A DNA stretch of 64,000 nt, from positions 124,001 to 188,000 of the forward strand of contig NZ_SBJL01000004.1 in assembly GCF_004634425.1 (NCBI RefSeq), given 5' to 3'. This stretch comes from Vitreimonas flagellata (GTDB lineage Bacteria > Pseudomonadota > Alphaproteobacteria > Caulobacterales > Aquidulcibacteraceae). This document shows positions 34,512 through 42,327 of the stretch, piece after piece; the stretch's first letter is position 1, and each line of letters opens with the position of its first letter. A program made the translations under genes and the position numbers. A model generated the notes under the pieces. It made no database searches, had not been told where the DNA came from, and saw only the letters and a program-made list of their open reading frames with translations.

Positions 34512-34811
34512 TTACGCGCCCGCAACCTCTTCTGGCGTTTTGAGGTCGAGCGAGAGCGCGTGCAAGCCCGTGTCGAATTCTTCACGAAGCGCGTCGTACA
34601 CCAAGCGTTGACGCGCGACGCGCGAAAGTCCGGCGAACGCCACTGAGACGAGCCGCAGGCGGTAATGCGTTTCGCCGCCCGGCCGCGCGCCCGCGTGCCC
34701 GGCGTGCTTGCGACTGTCGTCCTCCAACACGAATTCGTGTGGCGCGAATTGCGCTGCCAACAGCTTTTCGATGCGGTCGGCGCGCGAAAGATGCGATTTG
34801 GTGTCTGTCAA
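34512..34811 (-). CDS. bolA: BolA-family protein
   Basis: The 99-residue protein shows the BolA fold signatures: RIEKLLAAQFAPHEFVLEDD, HAGHAGARPGGETHYRLRLV and LSRVARQRLVYDAL, with the conserved histidines used to bind an Fe-S cluster with a monothiol glutaredoxin. It is divergent from the J-domain gene, with 42 bases between the starts. Confidence 0.93.
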   Translation of the reverse strand: MTDTKSHLSRADRIEKLLAAQFAPHEFVLEDDSRKHAGHAGARPGGETHYRLRLVSVAFAGLSRVARQRLVYDALREEFDTGLHALSLDLKTPEEVAGA

Positions 34812-34853
34812 TTCCTTGTCCGCTTAACCCTTGGCGCCCATACTCAACGATCC

Positions 34854-35480
34854 ATGTCAGGCGCGTTCGAATATAAGCCGAAATTCGTCGATATCCGCGT
34901 CAAGAAACCTAGCGCGGAAACGGCGGAGCGCGCGCCGAGCGAGCGCGCCTGTGATCATGTAGGATGCCGCAGGCCTGGACTCCACCCAGCGCCGAAAGGC
35001 CGCGACCTTGAAGGCCAGTTTTGGCATTTCTGCGCGGCGCACGCCTCGGACTACAATAAGCGCTGGAATTACTTCGCCGGCATGAACGAAGGCCAGTGGG
35101 CTGAGTATCAGGCGCGCGAGGAAATCGGCCATCGCCCAACCTGGACATTCCGCTCCGGCCGGCTCGACAAGCATTCGGCGGCCATGCGCGGCTTCCGCGC
35201 CGGCCAAAGCCACGACCCGTTCGGGATGTTCAGCGAAGGCGCCAACACGAGCGCGCCAGCCGCCGCCAAGCCGCGCCGCAGGCTGACCCGCCTCCAAACC
35301 TTGGCCTTTGAGGCGCTCTCCCTGGACGAGGGGGCTGACGCAGCGACCATCCGCGCGAAATACGCCGAATTGGTCAAACGCTGGCACCCGGACTCCAACG
35401 GCGGCGACCGTGGCGCCGAGGAGCAGCTCCAGCGCGTGATCAAGGGCTATCAGGTGCTCAAATCCGCTGGTCTGGTCTGA
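34854..35480 (+). CDS. J-domain protein with an N-terminal Cys/His-rich region
   Basis: The 208-residue protein ends in a J-domain (LTRLQTLAFEALSLDEGAD, IRAKYAELVKRWHPDSNGG), with the diagnostic HPD. It therefore stimulates a DnaK-type Hsp70. The first half has a possible zinc site: CDHVGCRRPGLHPAP and FWHFCAAHASDYNKRWNYF. This architecture is common in alphaproteobacteria, but its client is unknown. The ATG at 34854 is chosen; the longer upstream frame overlaps bolA. Confidence 0.85.
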   Translation: MSGAFEYKPKFVDIRVKKPSAETAERAPSERACDHVGCRRPGLHPAPKGRDLEGQFWHFCAAHASDYNKRWNYFAGMNEGQWAEYQAREEIGHRPTWTFRSGRLDKHSAAMRGFRAGQSHDPFGMFSEGANTSAPAAAKPRRRLTRLQTLAFEALSLDEGADAATIRAKYAELVKRWHPDSNGGDRGAEEQLQRVIKGYQVLKSAGLV

Positions 35481-35569
35481 CCCCTAGGTCAAGCCAATCG
35501 TCATTTCGCCGCCTTTCCCGCCATGCTGCGGCGCGGTAAGCTGGCCGCGCCAGAACGATAAGAGACGAT

Positions 35570-36553
35570 ATGAGCACTGCCGACGATCTCCTTTCCGCAA
35601 AGCCCGATAAGCAGGTCTCGGCCCGCGATTTCGGCGTCGATAGCGACATGAAAATCCCGGCCTTTTCGAAGCGCACGGAATATGTGCCCGAGGTGGACGA
35701 GGCCTATCGCTTCGACCCGCAAACCACGCTCGCGATCCTCGCCGGCTTTGCCTTCAATCGCCGTGTCATGGTGCAGGGCTATCACGGCACGGGGAAGTCG
35801 ACGCACGTCGAGCAGGTGGCGGCGCGCCTCAACTGGCCGATGGTGCGCGTGAACCTCGACAGCCACGTCTCCCGTATCGATCTCGTCGGTAAGGACGCGA
35901 TTGTGCTGAAGGACGGCAAGCAGATCACCGAGTTTCGCGAAGGCATGTTGCCGTGGGCGCTGCAGCGGCCGGTTGCGATCTGCTTCGATGAATATGACGC
36001 TGGCCGCCCGGACGTGATGTTCGTGATCCAGCGCGTGCTGGAATCGAGCGGCAAGCTCACGCTGCTCGATCAGAACCGCGTCATCACCGCCAATCCGTTC
36101 TTCCGTCTGTTCGCGACCACGAACACGATCGGCTTGGGCGACACGACCGGGCTCTATCACGGCACGCAACAAATCAACCAAGCGCAGATGGACCGTTGGT
36201 CTGTCGTCACCGTGCTCAATTATCTCGAGCACGATGTCGAAGCTGAGATCGTGCTGGCGAAGGCGCCGAGCTACAACAATGCCGAAGGCAAGCGCACGAT
36301 CATGGCGATGGTCCGCGTCGCCGACATGACGCGCAACGCGTTCATGAACGGCGATGTCTCCACCGTCATGAGTCCGCGCACCGTGATCACCTGGGCGCAA
36401 AACGCCGAGATCTTCGGCGATGTGGGCCTCGCATTCCGGATGACGTTCCTGAACAAGTGCGATGAATTGGAACGGCCGACCGTGGCGGAGTTCTATCAAC
36501 GCGCGTTCGGGGCGGATCTGCCGGAGGCGGCGACGCGGGTGAAGGTGGCTTAA
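35570..36553 (+). CDS. cobS: CobS, AAA+ subunit of aerobic cobaltochelatase
   Basis: CobS is the MoxR-like AAA+ ATPase that with CobT forms the chaperone-like motor which drives cobalt insertion by CobN. The 327-residue protein has the N-terminal CobS region ([20 protein letters not shown]), Walker [10 protein letters not shown], Walker B AICFDEYD and the sensor region [17 protein letters not shown]. Length is as usual. cobT follows after 27 bases. No cobN is in the window. Confidence 0.95.
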   Translation: MSTADDLLSAKPDKQVSARDFGVDSDMKIPAFSKRTEYVPEVDEAYRFDPQTTLAILAGFAFNRRVMVQGYHGTGKSTHVEQVAARLNWPMVRVNLDSHVSRIDLVGKDAIVLKDGKQITEFREGMLPWALQRPVAICFDEYDAGRPDVMFVIQRVLESSGKLTLLDQNRVITANPFFRLFATTNTIGLGDTTGLYHGTQQINQAQMDRWSVVTVLNYLEHDVEAEIVLAKAPSYNNAEGKRTIMAMVRVADMTRNAFMNGDVSTVMSPRTVITWAQNAEIFGDVGLAFRMTFLNKCDELERPTVAEFYQRAFGADLPEAATRVKVA

Positions 36554-36580
36554 TTCGCGTTCGCGCGCGATAGAGGACGC

Positions 36581-38479
36581 ATGTCCCACAAGGAAACCCC
36601 GACGGAGCTGTTCAAGCGCGTGCTGGCGCAGTCGACGCGTGCGTTGGCGGGCGCGGAGGAGGAGCTTGAGGTGACGTTTGGCGCGGAAGGCCCGCGCCTC
36701 AGTCCCGGCAAGATCGTTCTGCCGCATCCGCCGCGCGTAGTCTCCGATCCCGAGGCCGAACGCATTCGCGGCCAAGCCGATGCGCTGGCGCTTAAGCTCG
36801 CGCACCACGACGCGCTCCAGCACGTGCGCAATCGCCCGCAAGGCGCGGATGCGCGCGCGGTGTTCGATGCGGTCGAAGACATGCGCATTCAGGCGCTGGG
36901 CGCGAACGCGATGAAAGGCGTGTCGAACAATCTGACCGCCTCGCTCACCGATCAGCTCGAGCGAAAGGGCGCGTCGCGGCTCACGGATAAATCAAGTGCG
37001 CCGCTGGCGGACGCTGTGGCGCTGATGGTGCGCGAGCGGCTGACCGGCTTAGCGCCGCCGGCGAACGCGAAGGCGATGGTGGATGCGTGGCGCGGCGACA
37101 TCGAGCGCGACGCGGGCGCAGCGCTCGATAAGCTTGGCGCGGTGGCGGACGATCAGCCGGCGTTCGCGAAGCTGATGAAGGACGTGCTCACCGATCTCGG
37201 CCTCGGCGACGAGCTCACGGCCGAGGAAAGCAAGAACGACGACACGACCGAGTCGAAGGCCGACGAACCACCGCCGCCGCAAAGCGACGATTCCGACGGC
37301 GACGACGAGCAAGAGCAAGAATCGCCTGCGGATCTCGAAATGATCGACGGCGAGATCGATAGCGACACCGATCGCACCATTTCCGTGGACACGGATATGG
37401 ATGCGGAGGACACGCAGGATTCCGAACAGGAGGAGCAAGGCGAAAAGCCGATCCGGCCGAGGACGCGCGACAATGCCGAAGATCCGAATGCGAACTACAA
37501 AGTCTTCACGCGCGCGCATGACGAGCAGATCACGGCTGAAGAGCTATGCGACGCCGAAGAGTTGGCTCGGTTGCGCTCGTATCTCGATCAGCAGCTGAAG
37601 CCGCTGCAGAGCATTGTCGGCCGCTTGGCCAATCGCTTGCAGCGCAAATTGCTGGCGCAGCAGAACCGCTCGTGGAGCTTCGATCTGGAAGAGGGCGTGC
37701 TGGATAGCGCACGCCTGACGCGTGTGATCATCGATCCGATGTCGGCGCTGTCGTTCAAGCAAGAAGAGGACATGCCGTTCAAGGATACGGTGGTCACGCT
37801 GCTTCTCGACAATTCAGGCTCGATGCGTGGCCGCCCGATCATGGTGGCCGCGCTCTGCGCCGATATTCTCGCGCGCACGCTAGAGCGTTGCGGCGTGAAG
37901 GTGGAAATCCTCGGCTTCACCACGCGCGCCTGGAAGGGCGGGCGTTCGAAGGAAGATTGGCTGGGCGCCGGCCGGCCGCCGCAGCCGGGCCGACTCAACG
38001 ATTTGCGCCACGTGATTTACAAAAGCGCGGATGCGCCGTGGCGGCGCGCGCGGCGCAATCTCGGCCTGATGATGCGCGAAGGCCTGCTGAAAGAGAACAT
38101 CGACGGCGAAGCCTTGATGTGGGCGCATGATCGCTTGATCGGCCGCCAAGAACAGCGCCGCATTTTGATGGTGATCTCCGATGGCGCGCCGGTGGACGAC
38201 AGCACGCTCTCGGCCAATCCAGGCAATTATCTCGAGCGCCATCTGCGCACCGTGATCCAATGGATCGAAACGCGTTCGCCGATCGAGCTGATCGCCATCG
38301 GCATCGGCCACGATGTCACGCGCTATTATCGCCGCGCCGTCACAATCACCGACGCCGAGCAGCTCGGCGGCGTCATGACGGAAAAGCTCGCCGAATTGTT
38401 CGAAGAGGCGACGGGGGTCGAGAAGGTTGCGCCGCGCTCGCCACGTGAAGCGCGCGAACGCACCCGGACGATGGCCTGA
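36581..38479 (+). CDS. cobT: CobT, VWA subunit of aerobic cobaltochelatase
   Basis: The 632-residue protein has an N-terminal helical region, a very acidic middle (residues about 205-300, rich in Asp and Glu) and a C-terminal von Willebrand A domain with the MIDAS sequence [13 protein letters not shown] and [10 protein letters not shown]. This is the standard CobT layout. Its stop overlaps the next start by one base (TGATG). Confidence 0.95.
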   Translation: MSHKETPTELFKRVLAQSTRALAGAEEELEVTFGAEGPRLSPGKIVLPHPPRVVSDPEAERIRGQADALALKLAHHDALQHVRNRPQGADARAVFDAVEDMRIQALGANAMKGVSNNLTASLTDQLERKGASRLTDKSSAPLADAVALMVRERLTGLAPPANAKAMVDAWRGDIERDAGAALDKLGAVADDQPAFAKLMKDVLTDLGLGDELTAEESKNDDTTESKADEPPPPQSDDSDGDDEQEQESPADLEMIDGEIDSDTDRTISVDTDMDAEDTQDSEQEEQGEKPIRPRTRDNAEDPNANYKVFTRAHDEQITAEELCDAEELARLRSYLDQQLKPLQSIVGRLANRLQRKLLAQQNRSWSFDLEEGVLDSARLTRVIIDPMSALSFKQEEDMPFKDTVVTLLLDNSGSMRGRPIMVAALCADILARTLERCGVKVEILGFTTRAWKGGRSKEDWLGAGRPPQPGRLNDLRHVIYKSADAPWRRARRNLGLMMREGLLKENIDGEALMWAHDRLIGRQEQRRILMVISDGAPVDDSTLSANPGNYLERHLRTVIQWIETRSPIELIAIGIGHDVTRYYRRAVTITDAEQLGGVMTEKLAELFEEATGVEKVAPRSPREARERTRTMA

Positions 38480-39471
38480 TGTGGCGCGCATGGGCGTGTG
38501 CGGCGGCGTTTGCGCTCGCCGCCTGTTCGCCATCCGCCGCGGACGCGCCGATCGCGGAGCAATGGCGCAGGCTCGATCTCAACGTGACGCAGATTGAGTT
38601 CGGCGCGGAAAGCGTTGGCCAATTGCGCTTTCGCGGCGGCTTGCATCTGCAAGTCTCGCCAGACGATGTGTTTGGTGGGCTTTCCGGTCTTGAGGTGCTG
38701 GAAGATGGCCGGCTTGTAGCGATCACGGATGATGGGCGCTGGTTCGAAGCGCAACTCAATCTGGACGAAGCGGGCGCGCTTGTTGGCTTGAGCGATGCGC
38801 GCATTGCTTTGATGCGCGACGAGGATGGCTTGCCGTTCGAGAACAAGGCAGCCGGCGATTCCGAAGGGCTCGCGCAATTGCCCGATGGGCGCTTTGCGGT
38901 GAGCTTCGAGCAGCGCCCGCGCATGCTGATTTATGATCTCAATCGCGATGGCCCGTTCGGCGCGGCGCAACGTGGGCCGCGTCTGGCGGAGACGTCGCGC
39001 TTGCGCCGCAATGTTGGCCTCGAAGCGCTGGCGGTGACGAGTGAGGGCGCCTTGCTGGTGGGCGCGGAGGGGCTTAACCGCCGCAGCACGCCGCTTTGGG
39101 TCGCGCCGCTCGATGCGTCATCGCCCGCGCCGCAGCGCGTCAATTATCCGCTGAGCGATGGCTTTGCGCTGACCAGCCTCGATCATTTGCCGGATGGCGG
39201 TTTCGTGGTGCTCGAGCGCTTCTATGCGCCGATCATCGGCGCTCGCGCGCGCGTCACGCGCTTTGCCGAAGCATCGCTCGATGCAAGCGGCGAGGCGCTG
39301 CCGGGCGTCGAGCTGTTGGCTGAAATCACACCACCGCTCGCGGTGGATAATTTTGAAGGCGTTGCCGCAGTGCGGGCGCCCGATGGCGGCGTGCGGCTTT
39401 ATGTCGTTTCCGACGACAATTTCAGCGCGCGCCAACGCACGTTGTTGCTGGCGTTCGATCTGGTGGAGTGA
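38479..39471 (+). CDS. Phytase-like esterase domain lipoprotein
   Basis: The 330-residue protein has a lipoprotein signal (WACAAAFALAACSPS) and the phytase-like beta-propeller core: FGGLSGLEVLEDGRLVAITD, GDSEGLAQLPDGRFAVSFEQ, LEALAVTSEGALLVGAEGL, then NFEGVAAVRAPDGGVRLYVV. The family (esterase-like activity of phytase) is exported, but individual substrates are usually unknown. It is translationally coupled to cobT without an obvious functional link. Confidence 0.82.
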   Translation: MWRAWACAAAFALAACSPSAADAPIAEQWRRLDLNVTQIEFGAESVGQLRFRGGLHLQVSPDDVFGGLSGLEVLEDGRLVAITDDGRWFEAQLNLDEAGALVGLSDARIALMRDEDGLPFENKAAGDSEGLAQLPDGRFAVSFEQRPRMLIYDLNRDGPFGAAQRGPRLAETSRLRRNVGLEALAVTSEGALLVGAEGLNRRSTPLWVAPLDASSPAPQRVNYPLSDGFALTSLDHLPDGGFVVLERFYAPIIGARARVTRFAEASLDASGEALPGVELLAEITPPLAVDNFEGVAAVRAPDGGVRLYVVSDDNFSARQRTLLLAFDLVE

Positions 39472-39499
39472 GCGCGGCCCGCACCCCTCCTCACGAAGT

Positions 39500-39601
39500 G
39501 GGGAGGGGCAGGGGTGGGGACGGCTCCGTCGTCAGTTCGTGCAGCGGCAATACGCGCGCACATCATCGGGCGCCGAGCTATCCCCACCCCTGCCCCTCCC
39601 C
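39500..39601. repeat. Large intergenic inverted repeat (21-bp exact arms)
   Basis: The G-rich arm at 39500-39520 is an exact complement of the C-rich arm at 39581-39601. Each arm also forms part of a smaller hairpin with its outer flank (CCTC..GAGG type, 39487-39505 and 39595-39615). The stretch from 39472 to 39698 holds no gene. The structure resembles the intergenic palindromic repeats common in GC-rich alphaproteobacteria and could end transcription in both directions. Confidence 0.75.
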
Positions 39602-39698
39602 GCACGCGGGGAGGGAAGCGCAACACTTTTGGCCGCATGAGTGGACGCGCGCCGCCATCGGCGCCTAGCGTGTCTCAACAGCTCGGTTGGAGATTTCT

Positions 39699-40040
39699 AT
39701 GCGCAGCGTTCTCGTCATCGCCATCATGGCGCTCGCCGCCTGTGGTCAGCCATCGAGCGACCAGCCTGAGGCGGACATCGCGTCCGTGTTGCCCGAGGGC
39801 TTCCCCCCCGCGGATGAAGCGCAACGCGCGGCCGAATGCGTCGTCTATTCGCGTCTCGCCGGCGCTGATGACAACGCGATGCGTTGGGAGGCGAGCCTCA
39901 CCATCGATCAGGGCTACAGCGTCGAAGAAGCCGCTCAACTCGTCGCCAGCTCCGTTAACCCGCTCAGCGCCAATCCCGCGGCCGAACGCGAAGCCGCAGC
40001 CTCATGGTGCGCGGAGAATTTGCCAGATCCGCAGCCGTAA
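39699..40040 (+). CDS. Small lipoprotein of unknown function
   Basis: The 113-residue protein has a lipoprotein signal (MRSVLVIAIMALAACGQPSS) and a short mature domain with two cysteines (QRAAECVVYSRLAGADD; AAASWCAENLP), which could form a disulfide. No family is recognised. A TGGAG site lies about eight bases before the ATG. Confidence 0.72.
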   Translation: MRSVLVIAIMALAACGQPSSDQPEADIASVLPEGFPPADEAQRAAECVVYSRLAGADDNAMRWEASLTIDQGYSVEEAAQLVASSVNPLSANPAAEREAAASWCAENLPDPQP

Positions 40041-40068
40041 GTACCGTCTCGGTGCGCGGAACAATGCT

Positions 40069-40760
40069 TTAGTCGTAGCGAAGGCGGCGCCTCTCCGCCC
40101 AAGCGGACATCACGACAAACACGCCGATCGCGACCATCCACAAACTCTCGATCACGAAGGCGAGGGCAATGGTGGCAACGCCAAACACGACGCCTGCCCA
40201 AGCTGCGATCCAGCTTGCGCGTCCGCGGCTGATGCGAGCGCTCAACAGCGCGCGCAAGATATGGCCGCCATCAAATGGCAATCCTGGCAGCAGATTAAAC
40301 AATCCGATCCCGAGGTTGAAATAGGCGAGCTTCTGAAGCGCGGCCTGCACTGCGGGCGCGCGATATTGCGGATCGTACCAGAGATAAAAGATGCCGCCCT
40401 GCTCCATGAGCATCGCTGGCTGCGGAGTGAAGAGTGCTTCGATGACCGCGAAGGTCAGGGCGGCTAAGAACAGGTTCGCGGCAGGCCCCGCAAATGCAAT
40501 CGCCGCCTCACGCCAACGGCTTTGCGGCGCCACCCAAAACTCCGCAAATCCGCCGAACCAAGTGAGTGCGATGTGGCGAACGGGGAGCCCAAACGCTTTC
40601 GCCGTTTGCGCATGAGCCAGTTCGTGCGCGCGGCGCGGTCGCCAAATTAATCGCGAGCTCGCGTGTACTTCCTGCCCATATGGCCATAGCCAATATGAGT
40701 GGTGCTAGTAGCCATGCCGAATTTTGACTAAGATCGGAGTGCCAAAGACGGCGCCGACAT
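40069..40760 (-). pseudogene. Frameshifted site-2 protease (M50-like) gene
   Basis: The C-terminal 210 residues are in one open frame and include the metal motif HELAHA followed by QTAKAFGLPVRHIALTWFGG, GPAANLFLAALTF and the third ligand region FNLLPGLPFDGGHILRALL. That frame has no ATG, GTG or TTG upstream of the HExxH. The missing N-terminus can be read in the two other frames: VGAVFGTPILVKI, then AWLLAPLILAMAIWAGS. So the gene has at least two frameshifts, and a third is needed to join the ATG at 40760. It would otherwise be an intramembrane zinc protease. Confidence 0.75.
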
Positions 40761-40781
40761 GGACGCTGTCACGCGTCCACC

Positions 40782-41078
40782 TCAAGCTGCAGCGGTTTCC
40801 GCGAGCTTCTTCTTCAGGTCGCGGCGGATCTTCGCGGCGCGCGTGGAGAGTTCGGCTTCGTCGGCCTTGAGCAGGAATTGGTCGAGGCCGCCGCGGTGAT
40901 CGACGGTGCGGAGTGCGGCCGCCGTGATGCGCAGCTTGAAGTTCTGGCCGAGCGCCTCGCTCGCCAACGTCACGTCCACCAAGTTCGGTTGGAACTCGCG
41001 CTTGGTCTTGATGTTGGAGTGGCTGACCTTGTGGCCAATCTGGCGATTGACGCCGGACAGTTCGCAACGGCGGGACAT
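40782..41078 (-). CDS. rpmB: 50S ribosomal protein L28
   Basis: The 98-residue protein starts [20 protein letters not shown] and continues [19 protein letters not shown], the classic bL28 sequence. The C-terminal extension [16 protein letters not shown] is typical of alphaproteobacterial L28. It is a large-subunit ribosomal protein. The pseudogene follows 21 bases downstream. Confidence 0.97.
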   Translation of the reverse strand: MSRRCELSGVNRQIGHKVSHSNIKTKREFQPNLVDVTLASEALGQNFKLRITAAALRTVDHRGGLDQFLLKADEAELSTRAAKIRRDLKKKLAETAAA

Positions 41079-41290
41079 TGGTACGCGCTCTCTGCTCAGA
41101 GGGAAAATTGAAGCGCGGACGGATACGCGAAGGCCCAGCCGGGGTCAAGGACGGCGCAGAACTAAAGGCTCATTCCGGGCAGGGTTGAGCCGCGCTCCAT
41201 GAAACCGCCCGATTTGGTTCATGACTGGATCAGTATGCACCCGGTAAGAGTTGGCACGCGCGGCAGGACCGTCCAAAGGTGGGTTTAGCG

Positions 41291-42088
41291 ATGAAGAATT
41301 GGCTCAAAGGCCTCGTGGCCGTGCTTGGCGTGGCGGCTTTGGCCGACCCGGCGGCGGCGCAGACAGGCAACCGCACCTTTGAAGGATCCTACGCCGTGAT
41401 CGCCCGCGGCATCGAGGCCGGCGACTTCAATTACCGCTTCAACCAGACGGGCGCGACCTACACTGCCAGCGCCACCCGCGAAATGAAGGGCTGGGTGGGC
41501 GCCGCGCTCCAGCGCAGCCAGGATTACCGCTACAATGTCAGCGGCACGGTCGCGGCGGACGGCACGCTGCGGACGGTTTCTTACGAGCACCAGGGCGGCC
41601 GCCGCCGTGACGATCGCCCGAATGGCCGTCTGATCCGCGCAGCCTTTAGCGCGAACGACGTGGTGACGACCGCCACGCCTGGCCGCCCGAACATGGGCGA
41701 TCCGCCGGCTACGGCCGAACAGCGCCGCAACGTGATCGACCAGATCACGGCCATCGCCGCGATGGTCACGACCTCCGGCGATCCGTGCGCGCAGACGCTC
41801 CGCGTCTATATGGACGGCCGCTCGCGTTTCGACTTCGTGATGACGCCGAATGGCAATGTGACCATCAATTCTCGAGCGTATCAGGGGCCGGGCGTGCGTT
41901 GCCGCGTCCAATTCCGCCCGATCGCCGGTTTCAGCGACCCCCAGGAGGCCTCGACCCTGACCTTCCTGTTCGCCCGCACCGACAGCGGCATGTGGGCCCC
42001 GGTCACGATCGAGATGCCGACGGATGGCGTTGGCGTTGTCCGCCTCGAAGCGCGCCGGCTGACCTTCAACGGCACGCGCCTGCGCTAA
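41291..42088 (+). CDS. DUF3108-domain periplasmic protein
   Basis: The 265-residue protein has a signal peptide (LKGLVAVLGVAALADPAAAQ) and the DUF3108 beta-rich domain: FEGSYAVIARGIEAGDFNYR, then SRSQDYRYNVSG-like and VSYEHQGGRRRDD. The family is widespread in alphaproteobacteria and its role is not established. A sensible ribosome site (AGGTGGG) precedes the ATG at 41291 rather than the earlier in-frame GTG. Confidence 0.82.
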   Translation: MKNWLKGLVAVLGVAALADPAAAQTGNRTFEGSYAVIARGIEAGDFNYRFNQTGATYTASATREMKGWVGAALQRSQDYRYNVSGTVAADGTLRTVSYEHQGGRRRDDRPNGRLIRAAFSANDVVTTATPGRPNMGDPPATAEQRRNVIDQITAIAAMVTTSGDPCAQTLRVYMDGRSRFDFVMTPNGNVTINSRAYQGPGVRCRVQFRPIAGFSDPQEASTLTFLFARTDSGMWAPVTIEMPTDGVGVVRLEARRLTFNGTRLR

Positions 42089-42111
42089 TCGCTTCGGTTT
42101 TGAAATGAAGT

Positions 42112-42140
42112 CCGCCGGCAGAGATGTCGGCGGCCATTTT
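42112..42140 (+). terminator. Weak terminator-like hairpin after the DUF3108 gene
   Basis: CCGCCG (42112-42117) and CGGCGG (42128-42133) can pair, with a 10-base loop, and CCATTTT follows. The stem is only six base pairs, so efficiency is uncertain. Confidence 0.35.
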
Positions 42141-42164
42141 CATGCGCTGAACCAGTCTTGTGTG

Positions 42165-42242
42165 TTACTTAAGTCTTAACCACAAGATATGGCCGTGAAC
42201 AGACAGCCAACGAATCAAATCAACTGATTCGCGACTGATTCG
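42165..42242 (+). promoter_or_regulatory. Candidate cell-cycle promoter: CtrA-like site and three GANTC sites
   Basis: TTAC-N7-TTAAC (42165-42180) is one base off the CtrA consensus TTAA-N7-TTAAC. GAATC (42212-42216), GATTC (42226-42230) and GATTC (42237-42241) are CcrM methylation sites, set within CGAATCA...TGATTCG repeats. They lie 90-160 bases before the helicase start. Confidence 0.45.
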
Positions 42243-42327
42243 TTCTTGATTTCTTCTCTTGCGTTTTCGGTAGCCGAGTATTTGCGCTCGCCTTGAAATC
42301 GCTGCCTCCGCCGCCCATCGTCCGTTG

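Noticed and set aside
35501-36841. A 446-codon minus-strand frame
   Set aside because: Antisense to cobS and cobT, with no domain and a composition dominated by His, Arg and Ala.
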